50,049 bases of DNA. Source: Bacillus sp. AFS073361. GTDB taxonomy: Bacteria; Bacillota; Bacilli; Bacillales; Cytobacillaceae. A program made the position numbers and the translations under genes. Shown here piece after piece: positions 32,846 to 40,991 of this stretch. The notes beneath the pieces are model-generated. The model was not told the DNA's origin. It searched no databases and saw only the letters and a list, made by a program, of their open reading frames with translations. Numbering within the stretch: the first letter of the stretch is position 1; the number at the start of each line of letters is the position of its first letter. The DNA lies in assembly GCF_002567005.1 (NCBI RefSeq), contig NZ_NUZU01000027.1, positions 1 to 50,049 on the forward strand. The letters are read 5' to 3'.

Positions 32846-33652
32846 CTACCTAACTTGCAAAACCTTATTCATACTTCCACTCTTATAGCCAATGAGATCC
32901 ATCGTAACATAGGTGTATCCAAATTCTTGAAGTTTTACTGTAATTTCATGATGATGTTCCAATAAACGTTGCATCTCATGCGGTTCTACTTCAATTCTAG
33001 CAATCTCACCATGGGTACGTACCCTTAATTGCCGAATTCCAAAAGCTCGAATAGCTTGTTCTGATTTATCTATTTTTTTCAGTTTTTCTATGGTAATATG
33101 CTCTCCATAAGCTATCCTTGACGATAGGCAAGCAAAGGAAGGCTTATCCCATGTTGGTAGACCCATTTGTTGTGATAGCTCACGAATTTCACTTTTATAT
33201 AGATCAGCTTCCTGGAGCGGGCCCCTTACATTATATTCTCTCGCTGCCTTTGTACCTGGCCTGTGCTCCCCAAGATCATCTGCGATAAGGCCGAAAGCAA
33301 CATTATTGTAATTATGTTCTTTCATAATCGGTACAAGATGCTCGAACAAGCTTTTTTTACAAAAATAGCATCGGTTTGATGTGTTCTCAGAATAACCTGG
33401 AATATTTAATTCCGATGTCTGAATCACTTCATATCTTGCTCCAAGCTGTTCGGCGAGATGAATTGCTTCTTGCAATTCCTCAAACGGATATGTTTCACTA
33501 TCAGCTGTAACAGCCAATACATTTTCCCGTCCTAGAGTGTCGAGTGCAGCCTTCAATAAAAACGTACTGTCTACGCCGCCCGAAAAGGCGATGACTACTG
33601 TTTTCATTTCCCTTAAAATTTCTTGAAGTTTGTTATATTTCAATTCTAGCAT
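32846..33652 (-). CDS. larE: LarE, ATP-dependent sulfur transferase for nickel-pincer cofactor
   Basis: A 268-aa PP-loop enzyme. AFSGGVDST (22-30) binds ATP and adenylates the pyridinium bis-carboxylate mononucleotide; C175 in SFACLSSRI aligns in position with the sacrificial Cys176 of Lactiplantibacillus LarE. A further CxxC (C95, C98; NRCYFCKK) is present, the pattern I associate with LarE forms that carry a 4Fe-4S cluster and transfer sulfide catalytically. LarE completes the cofactor of LarA-type racemases; a LarA-like protein is encoded at 40992-42266. LarB and LarC are not in the window. The gene lies just beyond the terminator of the catabolic operon. Confidence 0.9.
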   Translation of the reverse strand: MLELKYNKLQEILREMKTVVIAFSGGVDSTFLLKAALDTLGRENVLAVTADSETYPFEELQEAIHLAEQLGARYEVIQTSELNIPGYSENTSNRCYFCKKSLFEHLVPIMKEHNYNNVAFGLIADDLGEHRPGTKAAREYNVRGPLQEADLYKSEIRELSQQMGLPTWDKPSFACLSSRIAYGEHITIEKLKKIDKSEQAIRAFGIRQLRVRTHGEIARIEVEPHEMQRLLEHHHEITVKLQEFGYTYVTMDLIGYKSGSMNKVLQVR

Positions 33653-33701
33653 CCTATCACCCTCTTCACATGTTTTGGGAACATTTCAACGCCTCCAAAT
33701 T

Positions 33702-33735
33702 TAAATAAGGTTCTCCCCAATCGTTGAGGAGAACC
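33702..33735 (-). terminator. Terminator at the end of the catabolic operon
   Basis: On the minus strand GGTTCTCC and GGAGAACC pair around an 11-nt loop, followed by TTATTTAAATTT. It sits 8 nt after the aldehyde dehydrogenase stop. Confidence 0.7.
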
Positions 33736-33743
33736 AATCATGC

Positions 33744-35210
33744 TTAAGCTTTTACGAAAACAGTTTTTATAGAAGTAAAGAACTCTATAGCTGCCTGCCC
33801 CTGTTCACGTGAGTGTGAGCTTGATTGCTTCATTCCTCCAAATGGAGCCTGAAGCTCAACACCGGCAGTTTCAGCATTTACCCTAACAAGGCCGGCTTCA
33901 ATATCATTGATGAATGCAAGGATCTTTGAAATATCTTTTGTATAAATAGAAGCACTTAAGCCGTATTCTGTATCATTAGCCAATTCAATAGCTTCTTCTA
34001 AAGAATCGAATCGGATTAAGGCTAGTACAGGACCGAAAATTTCTTCCCTGGCAATGGCCATATTATTGTTAACATTATCAAAAACAGTTGGCTCAACATA
34101 AAAACCATTTTCAAGGCCATTACCTGTTACTCTGTTTCCTCCAAATAAAAGTTCCGCACCTTCTGCCTTTCCTTTTCCAATATATGAAATAACTGTATTT
34201 AACTGGCTTTCACTGGCACAAGGACCCATCCAGGATTCACTTTCGAGTCCATGGCCAACTTTAATCTCTTTCACTTTGGAAAGTAGTTTTTCCCTAAAAG
34301 TTTCATAGACATCATTGTCTACAAAAACCCTGCTAGTTGCCGTACATTTCTGCCCAGTAGATCTTAGACCACCGCTAATGGTTCCTTCGACAGCCAAATC
34401 CAAATCTGCATCCTTAGCAATGATTACAGGGTTCTTTCCGCCCATTTCAAGCTGATATTTTGCACCTCTTGCAAAAGCAGCAGCACCGACTCTTTTTCCA
34501 GTATAGTCTGAACCGGTAAATGTAATCCCGTTTACATCTGGATGTTCAACAAGGCCTTGGCCAATCACGGAGCCTGAACCAGTTACAAAATTAACAACAC
34601 CAGCCGGGAACCCTGCTTCATGGAAACATTCAATTACTTTAGCAGCTGTAACTGCAGTTTCTGTAGCCGGTTTAATAACAATAGTGTTTCCATATATCAA
34701 GGCCGGCGCCATTTTCCAAATTGGAATGGCAACAGGGAAATTCCATGGGGAAATGACCCCAACGACACCAAGCGGCGTCCTTGTTGTAAACATGAGAGCT
34801 TCATTATCAGAAGAAGGGATGACATCCCCGATTTTTCTCATTCCTTCGCCAGCATAGTAACGGAGAATAGCAATACCTCTTGCTGTTTCCCCTTTGGCCT
34901 CGGGTAATGTTTTTCCCATTTCGCGTGTCATTGTTTCTGCAATTTCGTCTAAACGGCTTTCAAGTACATTGGCTGCTTTGTAAAGGAAATCTCCTCTTGC
35001 AGCACCAGAAAGCTTGCGCCAGTTGGTTTTGGCACTCTTTGCTGCAGCAACAGCCTGTTCTAGGTCTTCTTTTCCAGAAAGGTGTACATAACCCACAATT
35101 TCATTCCTGTCTGCTGGATTGACGCTTTTTACTGTATTATTTTCTATAGAAGAAACCCATTCTCCATTAATATAGTTTTTAAATGTTTTGGCTTGTGTTT
35201 GTGTAGTCAT
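33744..35210 (-). CDS. Aldehyde dehydrogenase, probable 2-oxoglutarate semialdehyde dehydrogenase
   Basis: A 488-aa NAD(P)-dependent aldehyde dehydrogenase. It has the NAD motif [12 protein letters not shown], catalytic E255 (LEMGGKNP) and nucleophile C289 ([10 protein letters not shown]). The family form (about 488 aa, [21 protein letters not shown]) matches 2-oxoglutarate semialdehyde dehydrogenases such as B. subtilis YcbD/GucD of sugar-acid operons. In this cluster it would oxidise the semialdehyde produced by the FAH-fold dehydratase to 2-oxoglutarate, the exit to the TCA cycle. It is the last gene before a terminator, 27 nt after the UxaA large subunit. The specificity is inferred from context. 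Confidence 0.85.
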   Translation of the reverse strand: MTTQTQAKTFKNYINGEWVSSIENNTVKSVNPADRNEIVGYVHLSGKEDLEQAVAAAKSAKTNWRKLSGAARGDFLYKAANVLESRLDEIAETMTREMGKTLPEAKGETARGIAILRYYAGEGMRKIGDVIPSSDNEALMFTTRTPLGVVGVISPWNFPVAIPIWKMAPALIYGNTIVIKPATETAVTAAKVIECFHEAGFPAGVVNFVTGSGSVIGQGLVEHPDVNGITFTGSDYTGKRVGAAAFARGAKYQLEMGGKNPVIIAKDADLDLAVEGTISGGLRSTGQKCTATSRVFVDNDVYETFREKLLSKVKEIKVGHGLESESWMGPCASESQLNTVISYIGKGKAEGAELLFGGNRVTGNGLENGFYVEPTVFDNVNNNMAIAREEIFGPVLALIRFDSLEEAIELANDTEYGLSASIYTKDISKILAFINDIEAGLVRVNAETAGVELQAPFGGMKQSSSHSREQGQAAIEFFTSIKTVFVKA

Positions 35211-35237
35211 TTTGTTCTCCTTCTTATTTGAAATAGA

Positions 35238-36413
35238 TTAAAAAGTAGGGCCAATTCGCCAAATTCCAAAATCATGCTGTTTTAAAATTTCAGCTTTGGT
35301 CAGTTTTCCTGAGCTCACTTGGCCGATTTCTTGAAAGATTCTTTTGCCGACTTCATCGACGGATTCTTCCCCATCAATGATGGTTCCAGCATTCATATCA
35401 ATGTTTTCACTCATCTTATTAAAAATAGGTGTATTCGTAGAAATCTTAATAACTGGAACAATAGGAGATCCGGTTGGTGTCCCTCTTCCGCTTGTAAAAA
35501 GAACAACCTGCGCTCCACCAGCAGCCATCCCTGTCAATTGTTCAATATCGTGGCCCGGGGTATCCATCCATACAAGCCCTTTTTGAGTAGGCGTCTGGGC
35601 ATAATCAACGATTTCGGTTAAAGGACTGGTGCCGGATTTCGCTGAAGCACCAAGGGACTTTTCTTCCAGGGAACTTAATCCGCCCTCTATATTACCCGGG
35701 CTTGGGTTTCCTGTTCGAATGTCGACACCCATTAAAATTGCTCTTTTTTCCATCATGTCAATGATTTCATAAGCTCGTTTTGCTACTCTGTCATTCGTTG
35801 CCCGTTTGGCCAACAGATGCTCGGCACCGATAAGTTCAGTTGTTTCAGCAAGAATTGCAGTCCCTCCTGCCTCGACAATCATATCGCTTACAACGCCAAC
35901 TGCAGGGTTTGCTGAAATTCCTGAACAAGCATCCGAACCCCCGCATTCCGTACCTATAGTCAGTTCGCTGAAATAGCAAACCTCCCGCATTTGTGCAGAA
36001 GCTTCCTGGACCATTTTAGCCGCCGCTTTGGATCCTTCTGCAATGGCCATCAATGTTCCACCGCTATCTTGAATGGAAATAACTTCTACAGGCTTGCCGC
36101 TTTTGGCTATTTCTCCTGCAACACTTCTTGCCTGGTGTGTTTCACACCCTAAGCCAAGCACTACTACCCCATAGACATTTGGGTTAAGCCCCATACCAAC
36201 ATATGTCCTAAAAGTTTGTTCATAATCAACTCCCACCTGTGCACAACCATGCTGGTGAATAAAACTGACTGTTCCATGGACGAGCTGGGTAATCTGGTGT
36301 GCAGCCTGAGTCGCACAAGTAATCGTTGGCAAAATTAATATATGATTCCTGACCCCTACTTTACCATCAGGCCTTCTGTACCCCATGAAGGTTAAGTTTT
36401 GATCAAGTTGCAA
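35238..36413 (-). CDS. UxaA-family dehydratase/lyase, large subunit
   Basis: A 391-aa protein of the altronate/galactarate dehydratase C-terminal family. It contains GYRRPDGKVGVRNHILILPT, HQHGCAQVG, VVLGLGCET and GTECGGSDACSG, whose conserved Cys and His residues form the metal site. In UxaA the catalytic part is fused to a SAF domain; here that domain is a separate gene, as in SuyAB sulfolactate sulfo-lyase and some split UxaA enzymes. So it is either a sugar-acid dehydratase or a lyase of a substituted hydroxyacid. It starts at TTG 36413 with GGGGAG 6 nt upstream and overlaps the SAF gene by 11 nt, implying a 1:1 complex. Confidence 0.8.
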   Translation of the reverse strand: MQLDQNLTFMGYRRPDGKVGVRNHILILPTITCATQAAHQITQLVHGTVSFIHQHGCAQVGVDYEQTFRTYVGMGLNPNVYGVVVLGLGCETHQARSVAGEIAKSGKPVEVISIQDSGGTLMAIAEGSKAAAKMVQEASAQMREVCYFSELTIGTECGGSDACSGISANPAVGVVSDMIVEAGGTAILAETTELIGAEHLLAKRATNDRVAKRAYEIIDMMEKRAILMGVDIRTGNPSPGNIEGGLSSLEEKSLGASAKSGTSPLTEIVDYAQTPTQKGLVWMDTPGHDIEQLTGMAAGGAQVVLFTSGRGTPTGSPIVPVIKISTNTPIFNKMSENIDMNAGTIIDGEESVDEVGKRIFQEIGQVSSGKLTKAEILKQHDFGIWRIGPTF

Positions 36414-36705
36414 CCTTATCTCCCCTTCCCCTTATCCCTTCCAGGTTATGAACATGAACATGTTCACCCGCAAGGATTTTTTTAGTGGCGAGACCGATAA
36501 CTTCGCCGTATTTTAATATTTCTTCTCCCTGCTCCATATCAACCACTGCAAACTTGTGGCCAAACTTTATTTCTTCTGAAATCATTACTTTAAAAGTTTT
36601 ATCCTGGCACGTTACTTCCACTTCCGAATCGGGTGGGATGGCCATTAAAGCAATGGCCACCTTATCGATTGGTTTCATCATTACCGTTTTTAAATTGCTT
36701 GCCAT
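36403..36705 (-). CDS. SAF-domain small subunit of UxaA-type enzyme
   Basis: A 100-aa SAF-domain protein equivalent to the N-terminus of altronate dehydratase (UxaA) or SuyA. The signature KFGHKFAVVDMEQGEEILKYGEVIGLAT (about residues 47-74), followed by AGEHVHVHNLEG, is clear. The SAF domain helps bind the substrate carboxylate and closes over the large subunit. I use ATG 36705 instead of the GTG 36723. The 11-nt overlap with the large-subunit gene argues for coupled translation and a heteromeric enzyme. Confidence 0.82.
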   Translation of the reverse strand: MASNLKTVMMKPIDKVAIALMAIPPDSEVEVTCQDKTFKVMISEEIKFGHKFAVVDMEQGEEILKYGEVIGLATKKILAGEHVHVHNLEGIRGRGDKVAT

Positions 36706-36780
36706 GATTACACCACCAAACACAGAATAAGTAGAATTGTAAGGTTACTTCGCTTCAATCGTAAAATACCACTTATTCTA

Positions 36781-37683
36781 TTATTTTACAGCCTCTTTAC
36801 TTCGCTGCTGTTCTTTTACTGGATTGGACAGTACACCAATAGTTGATACTTCAATTTCAATTTGGTCATTGTCTTGAAGAGTGAACTCATTTGGAGGAAC
36901 AATGCATGTTCCTGTCATAAGAACCGTTCCATCAAAAATTTCATTATCTTTTTCCAGGAAAGAAACGAGTTCGTCGAATCTTCTCTTTAACTGTGATGTA
37001 TTGGCGTTTCCTTCAACAACCAATTTATTATTTCTATAAATACGGCAAGTTATTTGGAAATTATATGGATCCTCCACTGTTTCAGCCAGGCGGATAGCAG
37101 GCCCAACTGAACAGGAATGTTTCCAGATTTTCGCCTGAGGCAAATAAAGAGGATTTTCCCCTTCAATATCGCGGCTGCTCATATCATTGCCAGCAGTATA
37201 ACCGACAATTTTGCCTGACTTTGAAATGACCAAAGCTACTTCAGGTTCTGGAATTTGCCAATTGGAATCACTTCTTAAGTACACAGGCGTGTTTGGCCCG
37301 ACTGTCCTTGCAGCCGTAGATTTAAAAAAGATTTCTGGCCTTTCTGCATCATAGACTTTGTCATAACAAGTTTCGACATCGACTTTTCCGCCAGTAGCTT
37401 CATAGTTTCTTGCATCCCTGCTTTTCTCATATGTTACGCCGGAGGCCCAAACTTCAGGAGCTTCAATAGGTACGATAAGTTGAAGATCTTCGACCCTTTC
37501 TTTAAGCGCGGTAACGCCGGAAATGGAAGTTTCAACAAGTTTTAGTGTTGAAATTCCAGATTTTTCAGCTAAATTAACCAACTCCATAAAATCATTAAAA
37601 GGAATTGGGTAAACCTCTTCCTGATCGGTTAAGGCCGCAAGTACAATTTGTGAATTATTATCAAGGAAACGAATGATTCTCAT
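36781..37683 (-). CDS. FAH-family 2-keto-3-deoxy-acid dehydratase
   Basis: A 300-aa protein with a fumarylacetoacetate-hydrolase fold in its C-terminal 200 residues. PEPEVALVISKSGKIVGYTAGNDMSSRDIEGENPLYLPQAKIW contains the Glu-x-Glu and Asp magnesium ligands, and the ENPLYLPQAK stretch is typical of the 2-keto-3-deoxy-pentonate dehydratases (XylX/KdaD type) of Weimberg pathways. It would convert a 2-keto-3-deoxy acid to 2-oxoglutarate semialdehyde. The gene has its own upstream palindromic operator (37697-37715), suggesting an internal promoter. A 2,4-diketo-acid hydrolase role remains possible. Confidence 0.72.
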   Translation of the reverse strand: MRIIRFLDNNSQIVLAALTDQEEVYPIPFNDFMELVNLAEKSGISTLKLVETSISGVTALKERVEDLQLIVPIEAPEVWASGVTYEKSRDARNYEATGGKVDVETCYDKVYDAERPEIFFKSTAARTVGPNTPVYLRSDSNWQIPEPEVALVISKSGKIVGYTAGNDMSSRDIEGENPLYLPQAKIWKHSCSVGPAIRLAETVEDPYNFQITCRIYRNNKLVVEGNANTSQLKRRFDELVSFLEKDNEIFDGTVLMTGTCIVPPNEFTLQDNDQIEIEVSTIGVLSNPVKEQQRSKEAVK

Positions 37684-37696
37684 TTTAAAACCCTCC

Positions 37697-37715
37697 TGTT
37701 TTATATTGTAAAACC
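37697..37715. promoter_or_regulatory. Palindromic operator copy 4, upstream of FAH gene
   Basis: TGTTTTATATTGTAAAACC matches the operon-upstream palindrome AGTTTTATATTATAAAACT at 16 of 19 positions. It overlaps the FAH gene ribosome binding site region. A neighbouring GTAAAAC-CAT-GTTTTAC palindrome (37708-37724) shares one arm. Confidence 0.5.
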
Positions 37716-37779
37716 ATGTTTTACCTTCATGTCATACTCTGCCCTTTTGAGCAGTATTATTTAAACGGGTAGAAAGATT

Positions 37780-38727
37780 TTATCTCCTCACTTCTACTCC
37801 ATGTTTTGGAACTCCCAGGCCAATGGCTCCTTTTTTAGAGGTTTTCAAATGCGGTGCATATCGTTTGATCATATCTAACCCGATCTTCGCTCTTCTTAAC
37901 CGTTCTCTTGAAAGAGCAACTGCAGTCTTTTCAAGATGTGTGCCTGATGGATAAATATTTGGTGAATTCTTCAGCCCGAATTTAATATAAACAGGGGCTG
38001 CAACACGGATGATTTCAGGAATTTCATAATGCCTGATAAAACCGCCGATATCATCTGGAACTTCTACATAAATATCAATAGGGATATCAATTGCCTGCCT
38101 GATTGCAGCGAGACGGGCAAGAGTTAAATCAGTAGGAACATTGAAAGTAGAAGCCCCAATATCTTCCATTAACTTAATGGATACAGGGTTCGCCTGCCCC
38201 ATTTGTACGGAAATTTTAACAACAAGGTCCTCAGGAAGCTCTCCTTTTTTCTTAAACTCATTTACCAGCCAAAGCAATCCTTCATCAGCAACCAGTATGC
38301 TTCTGATTCCAAAATCACAGGCCCTCTTAATATCCTCAATAGAATATACGAGCTGGTCCATACTTTCGACCCTGAGCCCGATCACCTTACCAGCGCTTGC
38401 CCAGGACATCGGTGTAACATCCCAAGTCCCTCTTGGACCGACAAATAAACTAACTTCAAGGTTGTTATCCTGTCCTAGTTCAGCCATTTCTTTCAACTCG
38501 TCATCTGTTAAGAGCATGATTCCGCTTCCCTGTGAAATTCTGTGAATTTCTACATCATAATCCTGGGATGCTTGAATGACTTCCCTGAAGGCAGCAGGTC
38601 CCTCGACACTTGGAATTTCGATTCTATATTGAGCCCCATCTGGAAAAGTTTTCTGTGAATCTGGCAGGCTGTTAAGATCTCCACTTGGGAATCCAAGACT
38701 TTCAATGAACTTTCGTGTTTTTTCCAT
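37780..38727 (-). CDS. TIM-barrel protein, peptidase-U32-like, unknown role in sugar-acid cluster
   Basis: A 315-aa protein without membrane segments. Alternating strand/helix pattern and segments such as EVSLFVGPRGTWD, GIRSILVADEGLL, ISVQMGQANPVSI, TFNVPTDLTLARLAAIR and IDIYVEVPDDIGGF suggest a TIM barrel like the U32 peptidase-collagenase superfamily, which includes enzymes of unknown small-molecule chemistry. It is conserved-looking and sits between two dehydratase genes, so a metabolic role (aldolase, isomerase or cofactor-related) is more plausible than proteolysis. ATG 38727 has GGGAGAGAG. I cannot assign an activity. Confidence 0.6.
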   Translation of the reverse strand: MEKTRKFIESLGFPSGDLNSLPDSQKTFPDGAQYRIEIPSVEGPAAFREVIQASQDYDVEIHRISQGSGIMLLTDDELKEMAELGQDNNLEVSLFVGPRGTWDVTPMSWASAGKVIGLRVESMDQLVYSIEDIKRACDFGIRSILVADEGLLWLVNEFKKKGELPEDLVVKISVQMGQANPVSIKLMEDIGASTFNVPTDLTLARLAAIRQAIDIPIDIYVEVPDDIGGFIRHYEIPEIIRVAAPVYIKFGLKNSPNIYPSGTHLEKTAVALSRERLRRAKIGLDMIKRYAPHLKTSKKGAIGLGVPKHGVEVRR

Positions 38728-38756
38728 AGTTACTCTCTCCCATCGATATACTTTTC

Positions 38757-40955
38757 TTATGCCAATTCTTCCTTTACAGGGAATAGGACGTCATTTTTAT
38801 AATCAAAAACAGCATCTTCCGCTACAGCAAGTGGTACTACACCGTTTGCTGCATCCGTATGCCCTGCCATCCTATTGCTTGCTGCTACAAGTCTCTGACG
38901 CTCGCGAATATTAAGAAGCCTCTGCTCTCCAAGCGCCTGTCTTGCATTCTTTGTATCTTCAAAATTGAAAGATAATCTTCCATTCTGGAATTCTGTTTCA
39001 TCCAAAAACTCTATTTTCTTGCTTCGGAGTTCAAGATAAAGAACATCGCCAGTTTGCAAATAAAGGATGCCTCCGCCATTCTTGGCTTCTGGCGTCATAT
39101 GCCCGATAGCTGCGCCATATGTAACACCAGAATATCTTCCATCACTTATAAGAGTTGCAATTCGCTTAAGTTTTCTGTTGGCATTAATATGTTGCATAGG
39201 TGTAAACATTTCAGGCATACCAAACGCTTCCGGCCCTTGCCCGGACACAATAATCGATATTTTCAAAGTGCCCTCCTCAACCATCTTTTCAAATAGCTGA
39301 TCATATTCCAGCCCCTTATATTTATCGTACTTTTCAAGGGCATTTTGCTTTAGCATTGCAAGCATAGATTCATAGTTGAATTCTTTGTTTTTCTTAATCT
39401 TATCCAATAGATTTTCATCCAACAGGCTTTCATTGGCAGTTTCTTCATTATCATAGAAAAGAACGAATGATGCTTTTTTGTCGAAAGTATCGAGTTGATC
39501 TGTTGTCATCCCGCTAATTTTTACCACAGCACTCTCAAAAAAATTGCCTTTAATGACATCAACTCCGCTAAACAGCCTTCTTGGCTTTGATAAAATGATT
39601 GGATTCTCTTTTACTCCTAAAGCGGACAATTTATGCTTTTCTGATAGCCTTTCTGCCCAGGTTGAGCCTGTGACAGTTGGCGCATCCAAATTCATGGGAA
39701 CGCCATTTTGAATAAGTTCATAGAACAAAGTCTCCATCCCTTTGATTTGGCCGCTGCAGCATTGCATCGCAAGGGCAAAAATGTCCCGCCCTTCAGTAAG
39801 GCTGTAATTGAACAAATCTGGAATAGGAATTTCGTGGTGTATCTGGTCGTAATCCCATAAATCAAATTTATAGCCGCCATAAAGCATCCCGGCAACTATA
39901 TGCATCATTAAGTTCGTGGAACCTCCTGAAGCACTATGAATTCTAATCGCGTTCTTTATATTGGCTGCCATGATGTTGGCAACACCAAATACAGGATTAT
40001 TTATCATAAGCGCAAGTGAGTCAACCGCTTGGTTTACTTCAAACTGCGTAGGCGGAGCAGTCAAAAGCTCCAATGCCGGGTGGACAAGCCCCATTCCAGC
40101 AACAAGATGCCTTGAACTGTTTCCGGTCCCATTGAATGCACACACACCGCCTTGGCCATCGCAAGTTGCAACTGCAAGCCTTTTCTCATAATCTTCATGC
40201 TGCTCTTTGGAAATAATGCCTCTTTCCCTGGCCCTCTCTAATACTCCCTGAAATGCCGTGTTAGAAGAACATTGGAGTATGTACGCTAATGCATCCCTTA
40301 AATCATAGGCAATATCCTCTGCACCGGAAGCTTCTGCTTTTACCGCTACTTCTTCAAGTTCTGCAAAAAGATAATCAGGAATAGTGCCTCCTTTTAGAAC
40401 ATGGGCAGGTGCAAAAGTCGCAATAAATGGCGCTTCATTTCGATGTCTTCTAATTCGGTCCAGATGTGCAAGTGCAGAAACAACACCCAGAGGCTGTTTA
40501 TCGCATCCCTGAATAACAAATGCTCCATGGTAGCTGTGCGCTTCTATCTGGTTTACGACCATTTGGGCAACAGCATTTCTGCTCTGAAGGGAATAACTCA
40601 TCCCCTGGTTGCTTTGTGCAGTTCCATCACACATAACAGGGGTCGAAAACTGGAATGGGACACCGCCGTTTTGCCAAATACGAATGGCAGCCCTGGCAAT
40701 CGTCTGAAAATCCATGATATGCGCAGGATGGTCAGGAGACCCGCCAATTATGGCAATACGCGGAGCATTGTTATGAAGCCTGTCATAAATTTCTTCAAGT
40801 GTCCAGTCCGGCTTGACCCCTTTCATTTCTGTACTAAGGATTTGTTTGGAACGGTCCAATAAGCCCGCAACACAAATAGGTTCATTTGCCTTGCCCTGGA
40901 CGTTATCCCGATAAGGATTTACCTTATTTTCGATATTGGGGTACTTTACTGTCAT
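38757..40955 (-). CDS. IlvD/Edd-family sugar-acid dehydratase (YjhG/YagF-like)
   Basis: A 732-aa dehydratase, longer than IlvD (about 560) and like the YjhG/YagF xylonate dehydratase branch. IlvD-type motifs are present: GTAQSNQGMSYSLQSRN, QGCDKQPLG (Fe-S cysteine), CDGQGGVCAFNGTGNSSR, SGGSTNLMMHI, and the C-terminal ISDGRYSGVTYGAAIGHMTPEA. It should dehydrate a 2,3-dihydroxy acid to a 2-keto-3-deoxy acid using an iron-sulfur cluster and Mg. It lies between the U32-like gene and the LarA-like gene. The substrate is probably an aldonate, but its identity cannot be read from sequence. Confidence 0.85.
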   Translation of the reverse strand: MTVKYPNIENKVNPYRDNVQGKANEPICVAGLLDRSKQILSTEMKGVKPDWTLEEIYDRLHNNAPRIAIIGGSPDHPAHIMDFQTIARAAIRIWQNGGVPFQFSTPVMCDGTAQSNQGMSYSLQSRNAVAQMVVNQIEAHSYHGAFVIQGCDKQPLGVVSALAHLDRIRRHRNEAPFIATFAPAHVLKGGTIPDYLFAELEEVAVKAEASGAEDIAYDLRDALAYILQCSSNTAFQGVLERARERGIISKEQHEDYEKRLAVATCDGQGGVCAFNGTGNSSRHLVAGMGLVHPALELLTAPPTQFEVNQAVDSLALMINNPVFGVANIMAANIKNAIRIHSASGGSTNLMMHIVAGMLYGGYKFDLWDYDQIHHEIPIPDLFNYSLTEGRDIFALAMQCCSGQIKGMETLFYELIQNGVPMNLDAPTVTGSTWAERLSEKHKLSALGVKENPIILSKPRRLFSGVDVIKGNFFESAVVKISGMTTDQLDTFDKKASFVLFYDNEETANESLLDENLLDKIKKNKEFNYESMLAMLKQNALEKYDKYKGLEYDQLFEKMVEEGTLKISIIVSGQGPEAFGMPEMFTPMQHINANRKLKRIATLISDGRYSGVTYGAAIGHMTPEAKNGGGILYLQTGDVLYLELRSKKIEFLDETEFQNGRLSFNFEDTKNARQALGEQRLLNIRERQRLVAASNRMAGHTDAANGVVPLAVAEDAVFDYKNDVLFPVKEELA

Positions 40956-40991
40956 GATTGATCCTCCATTTACCTAAAGCAAAACTGCTTT

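Noticed and set aside
35238..36705. Sulfolactate sulfo-lyase SuyAB
   Set aside because: The split SAF plus large-subunit layout fits, but there are no sulfonate-pathway neighbours, and sugar-acid enzymes surround it. I keep it only as an alternative.
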